Source: Kumtagia sp963839725 (GTDB lineage Bacteria; Pseudomonadota; Alphaproteobacteria; Rhizobiales; Rhizobiaceae). From it: a stretch of DNA of 64,000 bases. Below, one piece after another: positions 9,467-18,465 of this stretch. Location: positions 44,709 through 108,708 of the forward strand of contig CAWIWT010000040.1 of NCBI GenBank assembly GCA_963839725.1, in the 5' to 3' direction. How positions within the stretch are numbered: the stretch's first letter is position 1; each line of letters starts with the position of its first letter. Made by a program: the position numbers and the translations under genes. The notes beneath the pieces were generated by a model that saw nothing but the letters and a program-made list of their open reading frames with translations, had not been told where the DNA came from and did no database searches.

Positions 9467-10345
9467 ATGTCCGATGAGGCTCAGACAATTGCTGTGATTG
9501 GTGCTGGCCTGGGCGGTGCCACTGCGGCGGCGCTGCTACAATTGGCGGGCTTCCAGGTCGAAGTCTACGAGCAGTCGAAGGGCTTCGCCCGCATCGGCGC
9601 CGGCATCCACGTCGGCCCGAATATGATGAGAGTTTTTCGTCGCTTGGGGCTTGAAGAAAAGCTGGTCGCTATCGGCAGCAGGCCGGCCTACTGGTTCAGC
9701 CGCGACGGCCTTACCGGCGCATATCGTTCGCGCATTCCACTCGGCGACTTCGCAGTCAGGGAATACGGAGCACCATACTTGACGGTGCACCGCGGTGACC
9801 TTCACGCTTTGCAGGTTGCCGCGCTTGATCCGGCCAAACTGCATTTCGGAAAACGATTGGCGGCGATCGACGACGGCGGCAAGGATGTCGGGCTGACGTT
9901 TGACGACGGCACCACCGCCCGAGCCGACCTTGTCATTGGCGCCGACGGTATCAACTCGTGTGTCCGGGAGACACTGCTTGGTCCGGAAAAGCCGCATTAC
10001 AGTGGCTGGGTCGGCCACCGCGCTATCATATCGGTCGAAAAACTGGCCAAGCATGGTCTGCACTTCGAAGACTGCGTCAAATGGTGGGGCCTTGATCGCC
10101 ACATGATGGCCTATTTCACAACCGGGGCGCGCGACGAATACTATTACGTCACCGGAGTTCCACATCCGGCTTGGGATTTTCAAAGTCAGTTCGTCGACAG
10201 CAACCAACGATGGCACGGCGTTGAAAGCCACGATGTTCGGCCTGCGGGCGCGTTTTGGCTGGTCGGTCTATGCACCGGCACCGTTGGGCAAAAAGCAGTA
10301 GGCCGAGCTCGATGCGCTGGAAGACCCGGAACGCGAATGGTCTGA
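9467..10345 (+). pseudogene. nicC: 3'-truncated FAD monooxygenase, 6-hydroxynicotinate 3-monooxygenase-like
   Basis: The first 243 or so residues closely resemble NicC-type flavin monooxygenases as I recall the family: dinucleotide-binding GAGLGGATAA near 12-21, GAGIHVGPN near 46, the IGADGINS block near 160, and GVPHPAWDFQSQFVDS near 233. After FVDSNQ the reading frame runs into unrelated sequence, so the C-terminal third, with the second FAD-binding GD motif (GDACHP in NicC), is missing. Family length is about 380. A good ribosome site (GAGGGGGG) precedes the ATG. NicC hydroxylates 6-hydroxynicotinate in nicotinate breakdown; no other nic genes are nearby. Probably dead. Confidence 0.75.
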
Positions 10346-10576
10346 GTTGCTGAACTGACAATCTGCACACGCCGTTACGCAATTTTGTTGCGCAAGGCCG
10401 CCCACGCAAACGAAAGAAAATTACGCAGCCGTGACGCTGTATTCGGATTGCACCACGAATGCCGCATTCGACGTGGTGATCCGCGTTCGCGCGCCAACAG
10501 GAGTCCCCTGACCCTCGCCGGCTTCTTGACTAGCAACGGCCCTATCAGCTCTTCAGGACGCGCGCGGTGGACAACC
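10346..10576. other. Debris between monooxygenase remnant and osmC-like gene
   Basis: Fragments only. One frame (about 10215-10350) reads ALKATMFGLRARFGWSVYA and appears to be the tail of an unidentified protein joined to the monooxygenase remnant. Confidence 0.35.
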
Positions 10577-11074
10577 CTACGGCCGCTTGATTTCCAGGGA
10601 AGAGGCCACCGGGAGCACCTTGGTCAGGGCGAGATAGACGGGGCAGCGTTCCTGCCAGACCTGGTAAACCTTGCGGATAGCGTCTTCACTCTCTGATGAC
10701 TGCACTACGATGGACAAGGCGATATTGCGGAGATCGGGCGCAACATCGCCCATCCCCAGTAACCCTCGCGCGTCGGTATCGCACTGCGCCGCCGCTTCGA
10801 TTGCGTCAACGCGGACACCAAGCTGCGGTGCCAGCGTGTCGCGAATGAAGACGACCGCGCAACCGGCCAGCGCGCTCAACAATAGCGCGGTGGGGCTCGG
10901 CGCTTCATTAGCGCCCCCGAGCGGCGCCGGCAGGTCGGTGCGCCAGGAAAAGGAACCGTGTTCCATGACAGCTTGACTACCTTCGGCACGCGCTTTCACC
11001 GCCGGCTTGCCTTTGGCTTTGTCGGGTTCTGCTTGCCACAAACGTACTGTTTCTTCGATGCGTTCGCGATTCAT
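10577..11074 (-). CDS. OsmC family protein
   Basis: 165 residues with the two OsmC active-site cysteines in typical contexts: LSALAGCAVVFIRD near residue 92 and QERCPVYLAL near 142. OsmC/Ohr proteins reduce organic hydroperoxides or similar thiol-reactive compounds in the cytoplasm. A strong GGGAGG site lies 8 bases before the ATG. It stands alone, next to a decayed oxygenase gene, so no operon partner points to a specific substrate. Confidence 0.88.
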   Translation of the reverse strand: MNRERIEETVRLWQAEPDKAKGKPAVKARAEGSQAVMEHGSFSWRTDLPAPLGGANEAPSPTALLLSALAGCAVVFIRDTLAPQLGVRVDAIEAAAQCDTDARGLLGMGDVAPDLRNIALSIVVQSSESEDAIRKVYQVWQERCPVYLALTKVLPVASSLEIKRP

Positions 11075-11728
11075 CTGGCTACCTCCCTTGTGTCATTAGT
11101 CGGTGCCGGTCCCGATGCGCCTCCATCCGCCGATCATCTTCGGATCGCCCGAGCGGTGCTTGCTAACTGAGATCGGATGAGCATCTTATCATAGAGCCGC
11201 CGCGACAACGTGAAACAAACCAGGCGACGGTCGTCTGTCTGACCCGCTGCGCTCCAGCAACGATCGTAACCTCGATCATCGTCTAGCTTAAGCTGGACCG
11301 AGTATCGGAAAGCGACGGGACTTGCCCTCGGTCTTCGCTTGGGGAAGGTCCGAGTTGGGTCCGAATCCGGGATTCTGTCTCGGGCACCAAGCGTTGGATT
11401 TTCACCACTCTCATGTTCGCCGTTTCAAGCCGCAGGTGTGAAAAATCGTTCGCTTGCTTGGCAAGCGTTGTGGCGAAATGGCTGCCCTGGGCAAAGCAGG
11501 AGGCACGGTCATGAGACGACGGTTGATCATGCTCTGATACGCGGGTTGGTTACCGCAGGACCTGATGCGTCGCGGAGCTGCCTCGGTCTAGGATCCAGCG
11601 TCGGATGATCCGGCTGATAGTGGTGACGAGGGTTCTCCTGCCGTGACCGTGCCTCCAGCCTTACCCAGGCGCAGAAGGCTCAAAACTGTTCGCTCCTCCG
11701 TCGATGCCTTTGGTTCATTGCCCGGCGA
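11075..11728. other. Intergenic region, probably including the 3' flank of an IS110 element
   Basis: No convincing gene. The 11480-11728 part follows the IS110 transposase stop and is likely element-end sequence; its exact boundary cannot be seen without a second copy. An 89-residue open frame at 11339-11608 has no ribosome site and atypical composition. Confidence 0.45.
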
Positions 11729-12838
11729 TCAGTTCGTCGGCCGCGGCACTTGAGCCGCGATGGCCCAGACGAAGCCGGCCAGTTCGCGAGCGATCGCCGT
11801 AGTCACGGTGGTGGCCGGCTTGCCGGCTCTGGTGAGCTTGCGGTAACGGCCGCACAGTCGCATCTGAGCCTTCCATGCCGTATCGCGGATCGGCTTGGGC
11901 AGCCCCTCCTGTCGGAGCAATTGTTCACGGCTGATCCTTGCAGGGAACCGATAGCTCCAGGCAGCCTCGACCAGCATTCGCCGGGCGGTTCCGTTGCCTG
12001 CTTTCGTTACGCCGCCCTGACGCCTGGTTCCGCCGCTGGAATGTTCCGAGGGGACCAGACCGAGATAGGCCATGAGCTGCCGGGGGTTCTCAAAGCGCGT
12101 GATGTCGCCGAGTTCCGCGATCACGGTCGCGGCCGTCACAAGGGCCATTCCGCGAAGCGCTTGCAGGGCGTGGACCACCGGCGCCAACACCCAGTCCACG
12201 AGCATGGTCTCGATCTGTGCCGTCAGCCGATCACGACGGGCCGTTGCGGCTTCGATCGTTGACATACAGTCTTCCAGGACGATGTGATGGGCGGGCTGCT
12301 CGAATCGTAGCCCAGCCAGCCAGCGGCGATGCATCTGCGTCCAGGCGGGACGATTGTAGTGGAATCCGTGACGCAACAGAAATCCGGAGAGCTGCTGGCG
12401 GGCCTGCCGCAAGCTACGAACCGCGGCCAGGCGTGCGCGAACCAGATCGCGCATTGCCTCATGGGCAAGGTCGGGAATCCAAACGGGCGTCAGTTCGCCG
12501 GCCCGATGCAGCTTCGCCAGATTGATGGCGTCCCGACGGTCCGTCTTGATCCGATCTCCCGGCTTGCGAGGGATCAGCGACGGCGCGACCACCACACAGT
12601 CGTGCCCCGCCGCGGTCAGTTGCCGCTGAATGCCGTAGCCGCACGGTCCGGCCTCGTAGCAGAACCGCAGCACCGCTCCCGGCTGGGAGAGCTTGCTCAA
12701 AAGGCGCGTCAATGCCGCAGGCGTATTCGATATCTGCCCGTGTTCGCGAACCTCTCCGCGCCTGCCTCCAACTGCCAGAGCGACCGAAATCGTCTCCGTG
12801 TGAACATCCAAACCGACGTAGGTGATATGCTCGTCCAT
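11729..12838 (-). CDS. IS110 family transposase (first IS110)
   Basis: About 369 residues. An N-terminal RuvC-like DEDD domain shows YVGLDVHTE near residue 10, CYEAGP near 65 and IKTDRRDA near 102. A C-terminal Tnp_20 domain shows LRGMALVTAATVIAELGD, then the HSSGG and TKAGN blocks. IS110 enzymes are RNA-guided recombinases that use a bridge RNA from the element's non-coding end. The start chosen has AGGAG 8 bases upstream; an ATG six codons earlier has none. The gene looks intact, so the element may be active. Confidence 0.9.
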   Translation of the reverse strand: MDEHITYVGLDVHTETISVALAVGGRRGEVREHGQISNTPAALTRLLSKLSQPGAVLRFCYEAGPCGYGIQRQLTAAGHDCVVVAPSLIPRKPGDRIKTDRRDAINLAKLHRAGELTPVWIPDLAHEAMRDLVRARLAAVRSLRQARQQLSGFLLRHGFHYNRPAWTQMHRRWLAGLRFEQPAHHIVLEDCMSTIEAATARRDRLTAQIETMLVDWVLAPVVHALQALRGMALVTAATVIAELGDITRFENPRQLMAYLGLVPSEHSSGGTRRQGGVTKAGNGTARRMLVEAAWSYRFPARISREQLLRQEGLPKPIRDTAWKAQMRLCGRYRKLTRAGKPATTVTTAIARELAGFVWAIAAQVPRPTN

Positions 12839-13232
12839 GGCCCGTCTCCTATGCATGAGGCTCGGCGCCGGGATATCCAGCGCAACCCTCGATAACCTGC
12901 ATACTGTGAGACGGGTCGCCCTACCTCAGGCGAACATGTGGTCTAGGAGCTGTCTTCGCATCGGCTGCCTACGAAGCGACGCAGTGGCAAAACCTGCGCC
13001 TCGCCATCCGGATTACCGAAAAGGTGTTGAAAAAAAGTGCCAATCGAGCCAGGGAAGGGGAACGCCGACCGGCTTCTTCCTTATCATGGTTCGGAATTAT
13101 TATCTGCGCCGCGCCGATTTCATACCGTCCAGCAGCGCCACGAATTCGGCTGCATTGTGGCGTTGAATGCCGAACGGGCATGCACAGCCAGGCCGGAACG
13201 CACTGGGCGGGCTTCCTTGTGGCGAATGATGG
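12839..13232. other. Upstream flank of first IS110 and spacer
   Basis: No gene. The part nearest the transposase start is where IS110-group elements carry the bridge-RNA template; this is inference, since no element boundary was defined. Confidence 0.4.
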
Positions 13233-13748
13233 TTACGGATTGGCGAAAAAAATGCCTGACTCGATAAGGGCGGCACGGGTCTTCATTTGCAGCTCGACGG
13301 TCGCCGAAACCAGACGAGTCAATTCCTTGCCTGGCGTTCCGGGACCTACGCGCTCTTCTGGAACGACTAGTCTGTCGTCGTAGCGGACGCGCACATAGTC
13401 GCTATCCAAGAACGTCTCCTTGACGAAGGCGGCGGTCTTCGGCCGGACGGAAAGTCCTGCCGCTTGGCAATCCTCGAGCATTTTGCCGAAGTCGTGTCCA
13501 TAGGCGCGTATCTCTTTGGGCTGCTTTCCACGGAGCCGCAAGAACGCTCTCATGTAACCCTCCAGCGCCTGATAGTAGAGCAAGCGGATTGGGTTGTCGG
13601 AATTGCGGCGAAGTCGCCTCTCATTCAGAAAATCGCCGGCCCTTTGAAATTCTTGTGCCAGGAGAAACATTCCGTAAGGCGTAAGTCCGGAACCGGCGGG
13701 GACTTTGGCCCGCAGCTTTGTGGTGGCTGGTTCAGGTTCGGTCGTCAT
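13233..13748 (-). CDS. Hypothetical protein, HEPN-like
   Basis: 171 residues. The segment LLYYQALEGYMRAFLRLRG near 56-74, followed by AYGHDFGKMLEDC near 82-94, resembles HEPN-type helical domains (a long helix with aromatic residues, then a GHD turn). The classical Rx4-6H catalytic motif is not obvious. Some HEPN proteins pair with nucleotidyltransferases in toxin systems, but no such partner is adjacent. Start supported by a GAGGG box. Function not assigned. Confidence 0.6.
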   Translation of the reverse strand: MTTEPEPATTKLRAKVPAGSGLTPYGMFLLAQEFQRAGDFLNERRLRRNSDNPIRLLYYQALEGYMRAFLRLRGKQPKEIRAYGHDFGKMLEDCQAAGLSVRPKTAAFVKETFLDSDYVRVRYDDRLVVPEERVGPGTPGKELTRLVSATVELQMKTRAALIESGIFFANP

Positions 13749-13923
13749 GCCCTCGCACCGCCTCGCTTCATGGCGGGAAAAGAAAGTTGAGAACCGCGCG
13801 GACCGTGCAAACGGTGATAAAAATGAGCATCAGCGGAAGATTCAAGCGAGAACTTGCTCTCGGGGGTTGGGGCGGTTCGCGGGCGACGACTTCAGCGTCT
13901 TGGCTTGTAGATATGACCCAACG

Positions 13924-14199
13924 TCAATTCCTATAGCGCATTGATTTGGTCTGACTTACTGGCTTGCCTGCACCTCCGGAACGCCGATTGCCATTAAGCA
14001 AAACTCCGCATATGCCAATCGCTAGGATCATCGGGCCTGCGATTGCGGCCCCGGCATGGGAATATTCCACGCTTCTCCAGCTTCTCCAGCTTCTCCCACC
14101 GCCGCCACTGCGGCGACGCGCCATGGCCTTTTCCGGCATTAAGAGGAAGACCGGCGACAGCAGAATCGCCCGCCGGCTTAGTTGGAAAGGCAGTTCGTG
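13924..14199 (-). CDS. Small hypothetical membrane protein
   Basis: About 91 residues from an ATG preceded by GGGGGA five bases upstream. A hydrophobic segment near the N-terminus (AILLSPVFLLM) and one near residue 65 (IAGPMILAIGICGVLL) are separated by an Arg/Ser/Gly-rich stretch. Not recognised; could be spurious. Confidence 0.4.
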   Translation of the reverse strand, partial: HELPFQLSRRAILLSPVFLLMPEKAMARRRSGGGGRSWRSWRSVEYSHAGAAIAGPMILAIGICGVLLNGNRRSGGAGKPVSQTKSMRYRN

Positions 14200-14568
14200 C
14201 ATCTGGTCCCCCGACCAAGCGGCAAACAATGCCAAGTCAACATCGAAGCAGAAACCAGACACGGAGTCTATCGGGCGGGCGATGGCGGCCAAAGGGCATC
14301 CGTATCATTTCCGTATGGATGAGCGCGGCGGCGGCGTGGAAGGGCGAGTGACCGCCTAACTCTCCGCTGTCGAGGGAAGTACGAACTCGCCGGGATGTCC
14401 ACCCACCCGCACCCCGGCGAGCACCTGACATTGCTTCACATCAGGACCGGCTTCCGCCAATACGTCGTGAGGAGCAAATTTGATGCCAATGGTATTTTCC
14501 CGAAATGGAACATCACCCCGGACGACCTTCAAATTGTGGCAAGGCTCATTCGGGTCGTCATCGCGCGG
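14200..14568. other. Intergenic region without a supported gene
   Basis: An open frame at 14395-14646 starts MSTHPHPGEHL, faintly like the start of HigA-type antitoxins, but nothing further matches. No other feature was seen. Confidence 0.4.
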
Positions 14569-14751
14569 CTATCTCACCATTCGCCATATCTCACCATTCG
14601 CCAAATCGCCCCTATCGCCGACCACGAGAAGCAACATGGCGACTAGACCTCCGCCAAGGACGAGCAGTTCGGTGCCAAGCGATTTGCCCACGATGAGCAA
14701 CGGCAAAGCGGTCAGGATGAAGACAGCAACCGCGATATGGACGAGCCGCAT
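14569..14751 (-). CDS. Small two-helix membrane protein
   Basis: 60 residues with two hydrophobic segments (HIAVAVFILTALPLLIVG and ELLVLGGGLVAMLLLVVG) and short charged ends. A weak AGGACAGGA box lies upstream of the ATG. Function unknown. Confidence 0.5.
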   Translation of the reverse strand: MRLVHIAVAVFILTALPLLIVGKSLGTELLVLGGGLVAMLLLVVGDRGDLANGEIWRMVR

Positions 14752-14899
14752 GGTTTTAAGTCCTGTCCTTCCGCAGCCTAACCCCGGCGCCGTATCCCAA
14801 ACAGCTGCCGCAGATCCACATCTCCCATTCGCGCGTCCGGCCGCCCCTATCCGGGGCTAATACGCCTCCGGGCAATGGAGCAAATTGATCGGCCGTGCT

Positions 14900-15109
14900 A
14901 TGCATGTCGCAATGAGCAAGTTCCGAGCCGTTCTCAGATCGATGTTGCAGAGCTTCGGCGCTGGCCGCGAGCCCGAGCCGAAGCGCGCCGAAACTGAGCC
15001 TCACGAAATGCGCGACGCGCTTGACTCCATAGATCACAAAACCTTTGACTGGCTTGCTCGCGCCAAAGCTGCTTCTGACGGTGCGGGCGGCACGGGAAGT
15101 CACGCTTAG
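14900..15109 (+). CDS. Small hypothetical protein
   Basis: About 69 residues, basic at the N-terminus (MSKFRAVLRSML) and rich in Glu, Lys and Ala afterwards (PEPKRAETEPHE). No domain recognised. Starts at 14900 or 14912 are both possible; neither has a clear ribosome site. Confidence 0.4.
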   Translation: MHVAMSKFRAVLRSMLQSFGAGREPEPKRAETEPHEMRDALDSIDHKTFDWLARAKAASDGAGGTGSHA

Positions 15110-15151
15110 CCAAGCAACCCGTTCGCCCGCAAATCTCGAACAATCTTGCGT

Positions 15152-15430
15152 CTACGCTTTGGATGGTGCAAATATCCAGCACTGGATCGAAGGGGCGAAC
15201 TTCCGTCCAACACCTACGGCGTTGGGAAGGCACCCTCGGTCGGCTCGTTGGATGAGATAGAAACCGGCCATTGGGTCGAGCGTTAGAAGTGCCGAAGGGT
15301 GCCCAATTGGCGCAAAGCTCACCTCAGCGAACGTCGGCTTCTGACCTAGACAAAGCGGACATCGGCCAATGGTCACCTCTACGGGAGCAACGCGCGGCTC
15401 TCCAATGAGCTCAGATCGATAGAGCGGCAT
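15152..15430 (-). CDS. Small hypothetical protein with CPLC motif
   Basis: 92 residues; GGGGAGG 6 bases before the ATG supports translation. A single CPLC pair near residue 24 could bind metal or form a disulfide, but there is no second pair. Function unknown. Confidence 0.5.
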   Translation of the reverse strand: MPLYRSELIGEPRVAPVEVTIGRCPLCLGQKPTFAEVSFAPIGHPSALLTLDPMAGFYLIQRADRGCLPNAVGVGRKFAPSIQCWIFAPSKA

Positions 15431-15757
15431 GGCGCACCTCCCCTACAGGAAAACGGTGAGCGTGCGTTTGCTCGTTTTAGCGAAGGTGCATTAAATCCCA
15501 TACCGATGTGCCTGCGGATGCGCTTTGCAAGACGGGGAGGCTGAAGTAGTGCTTGTCTTATGACTTTTGCTGCCGAACGGGCGAAGAAGGAACCGCTGGG
15601 AGAGGGTCGCAGCCCTCTCGTCAGCGGCGAGGGTGGGATCGTTGAAATGCCGACGTTGACGGGCCGAACTAGCGTTTGATCGCCCTCGTCTTTCTCTTTG
15701 GTCCTGAACGGATACCCGGAGTTCGGCTCCGGATGACAAGCAGAGGACAAGCGAAAG
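15431..15757. other. Probable non-coding left end of second IS110
   Basis: Lies directly upstream of an IS110 transposase and has no gene of its own. In IS110-group elements this position encodes the bridge RNA. The element edge was not resolved. Confidence 0.4.
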
Positions 15758-16840
15758 ATGACGAACGATACCATTGGGGTCGATATCTCGAAAGACCATC
15801 TCGACGCCCACAGGATGAGCGACGGCGCCAGCCGCCGCTTCGCCAACGACATTGCCGGCCACAGGTCGTTCATGAGTTGGCTGGGCCAGCTTGAGCACAT
15901 TCAGGGCACCCGCATCGTCTATGAGCCGACGGGCCCCTATCACCGGGCTTTCGAGCGCAGTCTGGCGGCGGCGGGCGCTGCCCTCGTCAAGGTCAATCCG
16001 CGCCAGGCCAGGCGCTTCGCGGAGGCTACCGGCAGGCCCGCCAAGACCGACCGGCTGGATGCAGCCATGCTGGCGCGCATGGGCGCCCTGCTCGACCTGA
16101 AGGCGCGGGCCGTGCGCAGCCCGCTTCTCAACGATCTCAAGGATCTGTACATGGCCCGCGAGGCGCTCGTGAAGAATCGTACGGCGGCAAAGAACAGAGC
16201 CAAGGCACTGAACCTTGCCATCCTCAAGCGCCATAGTGCCGAACAGCTCAGGCAGATCGAGCGTCAGATGGCCGCGATCGAGAAGGAAATCCTGACGCTC
16301 ATCGAGGCCGAGCCGGACCTCTCCCGCCGCTTCGGCATCCTCGTCTCGATCCCGGGCATCTCGGCCATCACCGCCTTCGCGCTCCTCATCGAGATGCCCG
16401 AACTCGGCGCGCTCGGTCAGGGCCAGGCAGCCTCACTCGCAGGCCTCGCTCCCATCACACGACAGTCCGGGAGTTGGACCGGCCGCGCCTTCATTCGCGG
16501 CGGCCGGTCCAATGTCCGACAAGCGCTCTACATGCCGGCGCTCGTCGCCATCCAATTCAATCCCGATCTCAAGGCAAAGTACGACCAGCTCAAAGCCGCC
16601 GGAAAAGCCGCAAAGGGCGCAATCACCGCTATCATGCGAAAGATCATCGTGCTCGCAAACGCACTGCTCAGGGATGCGGAACAGCTTGTCGACCTCGGCC
16701 GAGCTCAGTGCCGATGTGGGCTCATCCATGATGATCAAGCGCGAGCGCATCGACAGCGCCCGCGCGATGATATCAGTCGTGACCTTTCCTTTAGTAGGAA
16801 GGGGAACGCGGGAATTTGCGCTGGCGCAAACTCCCGATAG
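15758..16840 (+). CDS. IS110 family transposase (second IS110), C-terminus replaced
   Basis: An intact DEDD half is visible: DTIGVDISKDH near residue 4, VYEPTGPYH near 54 and AKTDRLDAAML near 95. The Tnp_20 half follows with SIPGISAITAFALL and RQSGSWTGRAF, then GRSNVRQALYM. The expected ending after LIVLANALL-type sequence is missing. From about 16672 the frame reads through sequence that encodes an RbsA-like fragment on the other strand, giving a foreign tail of about 55 residues. The element's right end was therefore lost by recombination. Activity is doubtful. Confidence 0.85.
   Translation: MTNDTIGVDISKDHLDAHRMSDGASRRFANDIAGHRSFMSWLGQLEHIQGTRIVYEPTGPYHRAFERSLAAAGAALVKVNPRQARRFAEATGRPAKTDRLDAAMLARMGALLDLKARAVRSPLLNDLKDLYMAREALVKNRTAAKNRAKALNLAILKRHSAEQLRQIERQMAAIEKEILTLIEAEPDLSRRFGILVSIPGISAITAFALLIEMPELGALGQGQAASLAGLAPITRQSGSWTGRAFIRGGRSNVRQALYMPALVAIQFNPDLKAKYDQLKAAGKAAKGAITAIMRKIIVLANALLRDAEQLVDLGRAQCRCGLIHDDQARAHRQRPRDDISRDLSFSRKGNAGICAGANSR
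16676..16778 (-). pseudogene. Fragment of RbsA-like sugar ABC ATPase (first nucleotide-binding domain)
   Basis: The reverse strand reads TDIIARALSMRSRLIIMDEPTSAL in two short blocks, which is the Walker B/D-loop segment of ribose-type ABC ATPases, followed by SSAEVDKLFRI. The fragment ends at the IS110 junction. The second half of such a gene lies on the opposite strand at 17105-17620, so the original gene was split and inverted. Confidence 0.75.
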
Positions 16841-16895
16841 AAAGGACGGTGCCTGTCCCGCGAAAACGGTTGGCAGGTGAGGAAGGAACTAGGCC

Positions 16896-17105
16896 TTGGC
16901 ACTTGATCGGTCTCTCATTGCGCAACTGCCTCTATTTCAGAGCCTTACCTCCACCGAGTTAGACGAGGTGCTGCGCGGCGCCCGTTCGGCACGCTACGCC
17001 AAGGACACGGCTGTGTTCGAGCAGGAAGCAGAGGCGCGTTCGTTTTTCGTCTTGCTCGACGGGCATATACGTGTCGTGCGGACCACGCCGGATAGTCGGC
17101 CGGTC
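16896..17105 (+). pseudogene. N-terminal fragment of Crp/Fnr-type regulator
   Basis: About 70 residues from a TTG start with GGAAGGA upstream: LDRSLIAQLPLFQSLTSTEL, then AKDTAVFEQEAEARSFFVLL and DGHIRVVRTT. This is the first half of a cyclic-nucleotide-binding domain as in Crp/Fnr proteins. The rest of the sensor domain and the DNA-binding helix-turn-helix are missing. The frame continues directly into RbsA-like sequence, making a chimeric open frame of 144 residues. Confidence 0.75.
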
Positions 17106-17620
17106 GCCAGCACCCTTTTCGAGCGTCGCGAGGCAGGCGAGCCGGGCGAGATCGCGCTGGCCGTCGAGGGCCTTACCCGCCGCGGCAACGCTCGCGATCC
17201 GCACGCAACCGTGCTCGAAGATGTGTCGCTCTCGGTGCGCCACGGCGAGATTCTGGGGATTGCGGGGCTGGTCGGGGCCGGTCGCACGGAAAATGGCCAG
17301 GGCGATATTCGGCGCCGACCCGTTCGATGACGGACGCATTCTCGTCGACGGCAAGGCTGTCGACATCCGCTCGCCCGCGGGAAGCCATCCGCTACGGCAT
17401 TGGGCTTGTCCCCGAGAACCGCAAGCAGCAGGCGCTCTTCCTGTCGCTCGCCATCAGGATGAATGTCAGCGTGGCCTCTCTCGACCAGCTTAAGCGCTGG
17501 CTGTTCTTCGTTAACGAGCCTGCCGAGAAGAAGCTGGTCGGCGCCTTCCGCCGCGCGCTCAACATCCGCATGGCGAGCCCGGAGCAGCTCGTGGTCAACC
17601 TGTCCGACGGCAACTGCCCA
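17105..17620 (+). pseudogene. Second half of RbsA-like sugar ABC ATPase
   Basis: Residues resembling the second nucleotide-binding domain: VLEDVSLSVRHGEILGIAGL with a modified Walker A (VGAGRTE), then, after a frameshift near 17293, the YGIGLVPENRKQQALFLSL block and LVVNLSDGN. The usual signature after NLSGGNQQKV and everything beyond is missing. The fragment is fused to a Crp remnant at its 5' end. It cannot make a working ATPase. Confidence 0.78.
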
Positions 17621-17875
17621 TCGGAGCCGCTCTTGACTACGGGCCACGGGCTGATGTTGCCAGACATATTCCTACTCCCTAGCGACATTGAATGAAACAC
17701 GAAGTCTATGAGTCCCGCTCGAAGAAGACCATCGACGTAAGAGGGTCGGCACCATCGTGAATGAAGCCGACATCCACGGTCCGCGCAACGGGCACGCTGA
17801 TCTCAATCTCTGTCCGGTGGGCACTGATGTCAACGACGACTACTCCGGTTGCGCCCTGCGCTCCAAAGTCTGAGG

Positions 17876-18058
17876 CTACGCCGCATTGTCCTGCCTCTCA
17901 TAGCGCGACGCAAGACCTGCGGCCTGCTCGCAGACTTCGATGTGCTTGGCCAGTGCCTGGTTCGAAAGCACCGCGCTAATGGTAGTTATGTCGCGTCCCT
18001 GATAACGGGGCGTCCGCTGGACTTCTTTTAACCTTTCCAAAAGTGCGATCCGGGTCAT
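17876..18058 (-). CDS. Small hypothetical protein downstream of minE
   Basis: 60 residues starting MTRIALLERLKEVQRTPRY, with a near-ideal AAGGAGATA box 6 bases before the ATG. The upstream in-frame extension lacks such a box. No domain recognised; predicted mainly helical. It is separated from minE by a terminator-like hairpin, so it is probably transcribed on its own. Confidence 0.6.
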   Translation of the reverse strand: MTRIALLERLKEVQRTPRYQGRDITTISAVLSNQALAKHIEVCEQAAGLASRYERQDNAA

Positions 18059-18178
18059 AGCGTATCTCCTTCTAACTACCGGCGTCATTGCGATTGCACT
18101 GGGCGATAAAGTCACTGACGCAGCCTCAATTCCGATGCTCTGCCGATGAGCCGACCCCCGCGTTTGCAAAAATGCCCA

Positions 18179-18196
18179 GGCGGCCGTCAGGCCGCC
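18179..18196 (-). terminator. Hairpin overlapping the minE stop codon
   Basis: GGCGGCC, a four-base loop, then GGCCGCC on the minus strand; the TGA of minE falls in the loop. A T-run (ATTTTT) follows about 10 bases later. Likely terminator of the min operon. Confidence 0.6.
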
Positions 18197-18465
18197 TTCT
18201 TCCTGGTTGCAGCCTTGGCTGCTTGAAACGGGATTTCCACATCGACGACCAGCGTAGAGACCTGCGAGCCCCGTTCCATTTTTACGCTAACCTTGTCCTG
18301 GTCGATGTCCATGTGCCGGGATATGACGCGAAGAATCTCGTCTCGAAGCTTCGCGACCAGATCTGTGCCGGTGGCGCTGGCGCGCTCGTGCGCGAGCAGC
18401 ACCTGCAGCCGCTCGCGCGCTGCCGGAGCCGACTGGGTCTTGGAGAAGAAGCTGAACAGTTTCAT
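18187..18465 (-). CDS. minE: Cell division topological specificity factor MinE
   Basis: 92 residues. An N-terminal membrane/MinD-interacting segment (MKLFSFFSKTQSAPAARERL) is followed by the topological specificity domain (LRDEILRVISRHMDIDQDKV). MinE drives pole-to-pole oscillation of MinCD so that the Z-ring forms at midcell. The C-terminus has an added Ala/Lys-rich tail. Its ATG overlaps the minD stop by four bases. Confidence 0.96.
   Translation of the reverse strand: MKLFSFFSKTQSAPAARERLQVLLAHERASATGTDLVAKLRDEILRVISRHMDIDQDKVSVKMERGSQVSTLVVDVEIPFQAAKAATRKKAA

Noticed and set aside
14395..14646. HigA-type antitoxin from the HPGEHL start
   Set aside because: No helix-turn-helix follows and no toxin gene is adjacent.
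15431..16895. Complete IS110 unit with both ends
   Set aside because: The transposase tail is replaced by RbsA sequence, so the right end is missing.
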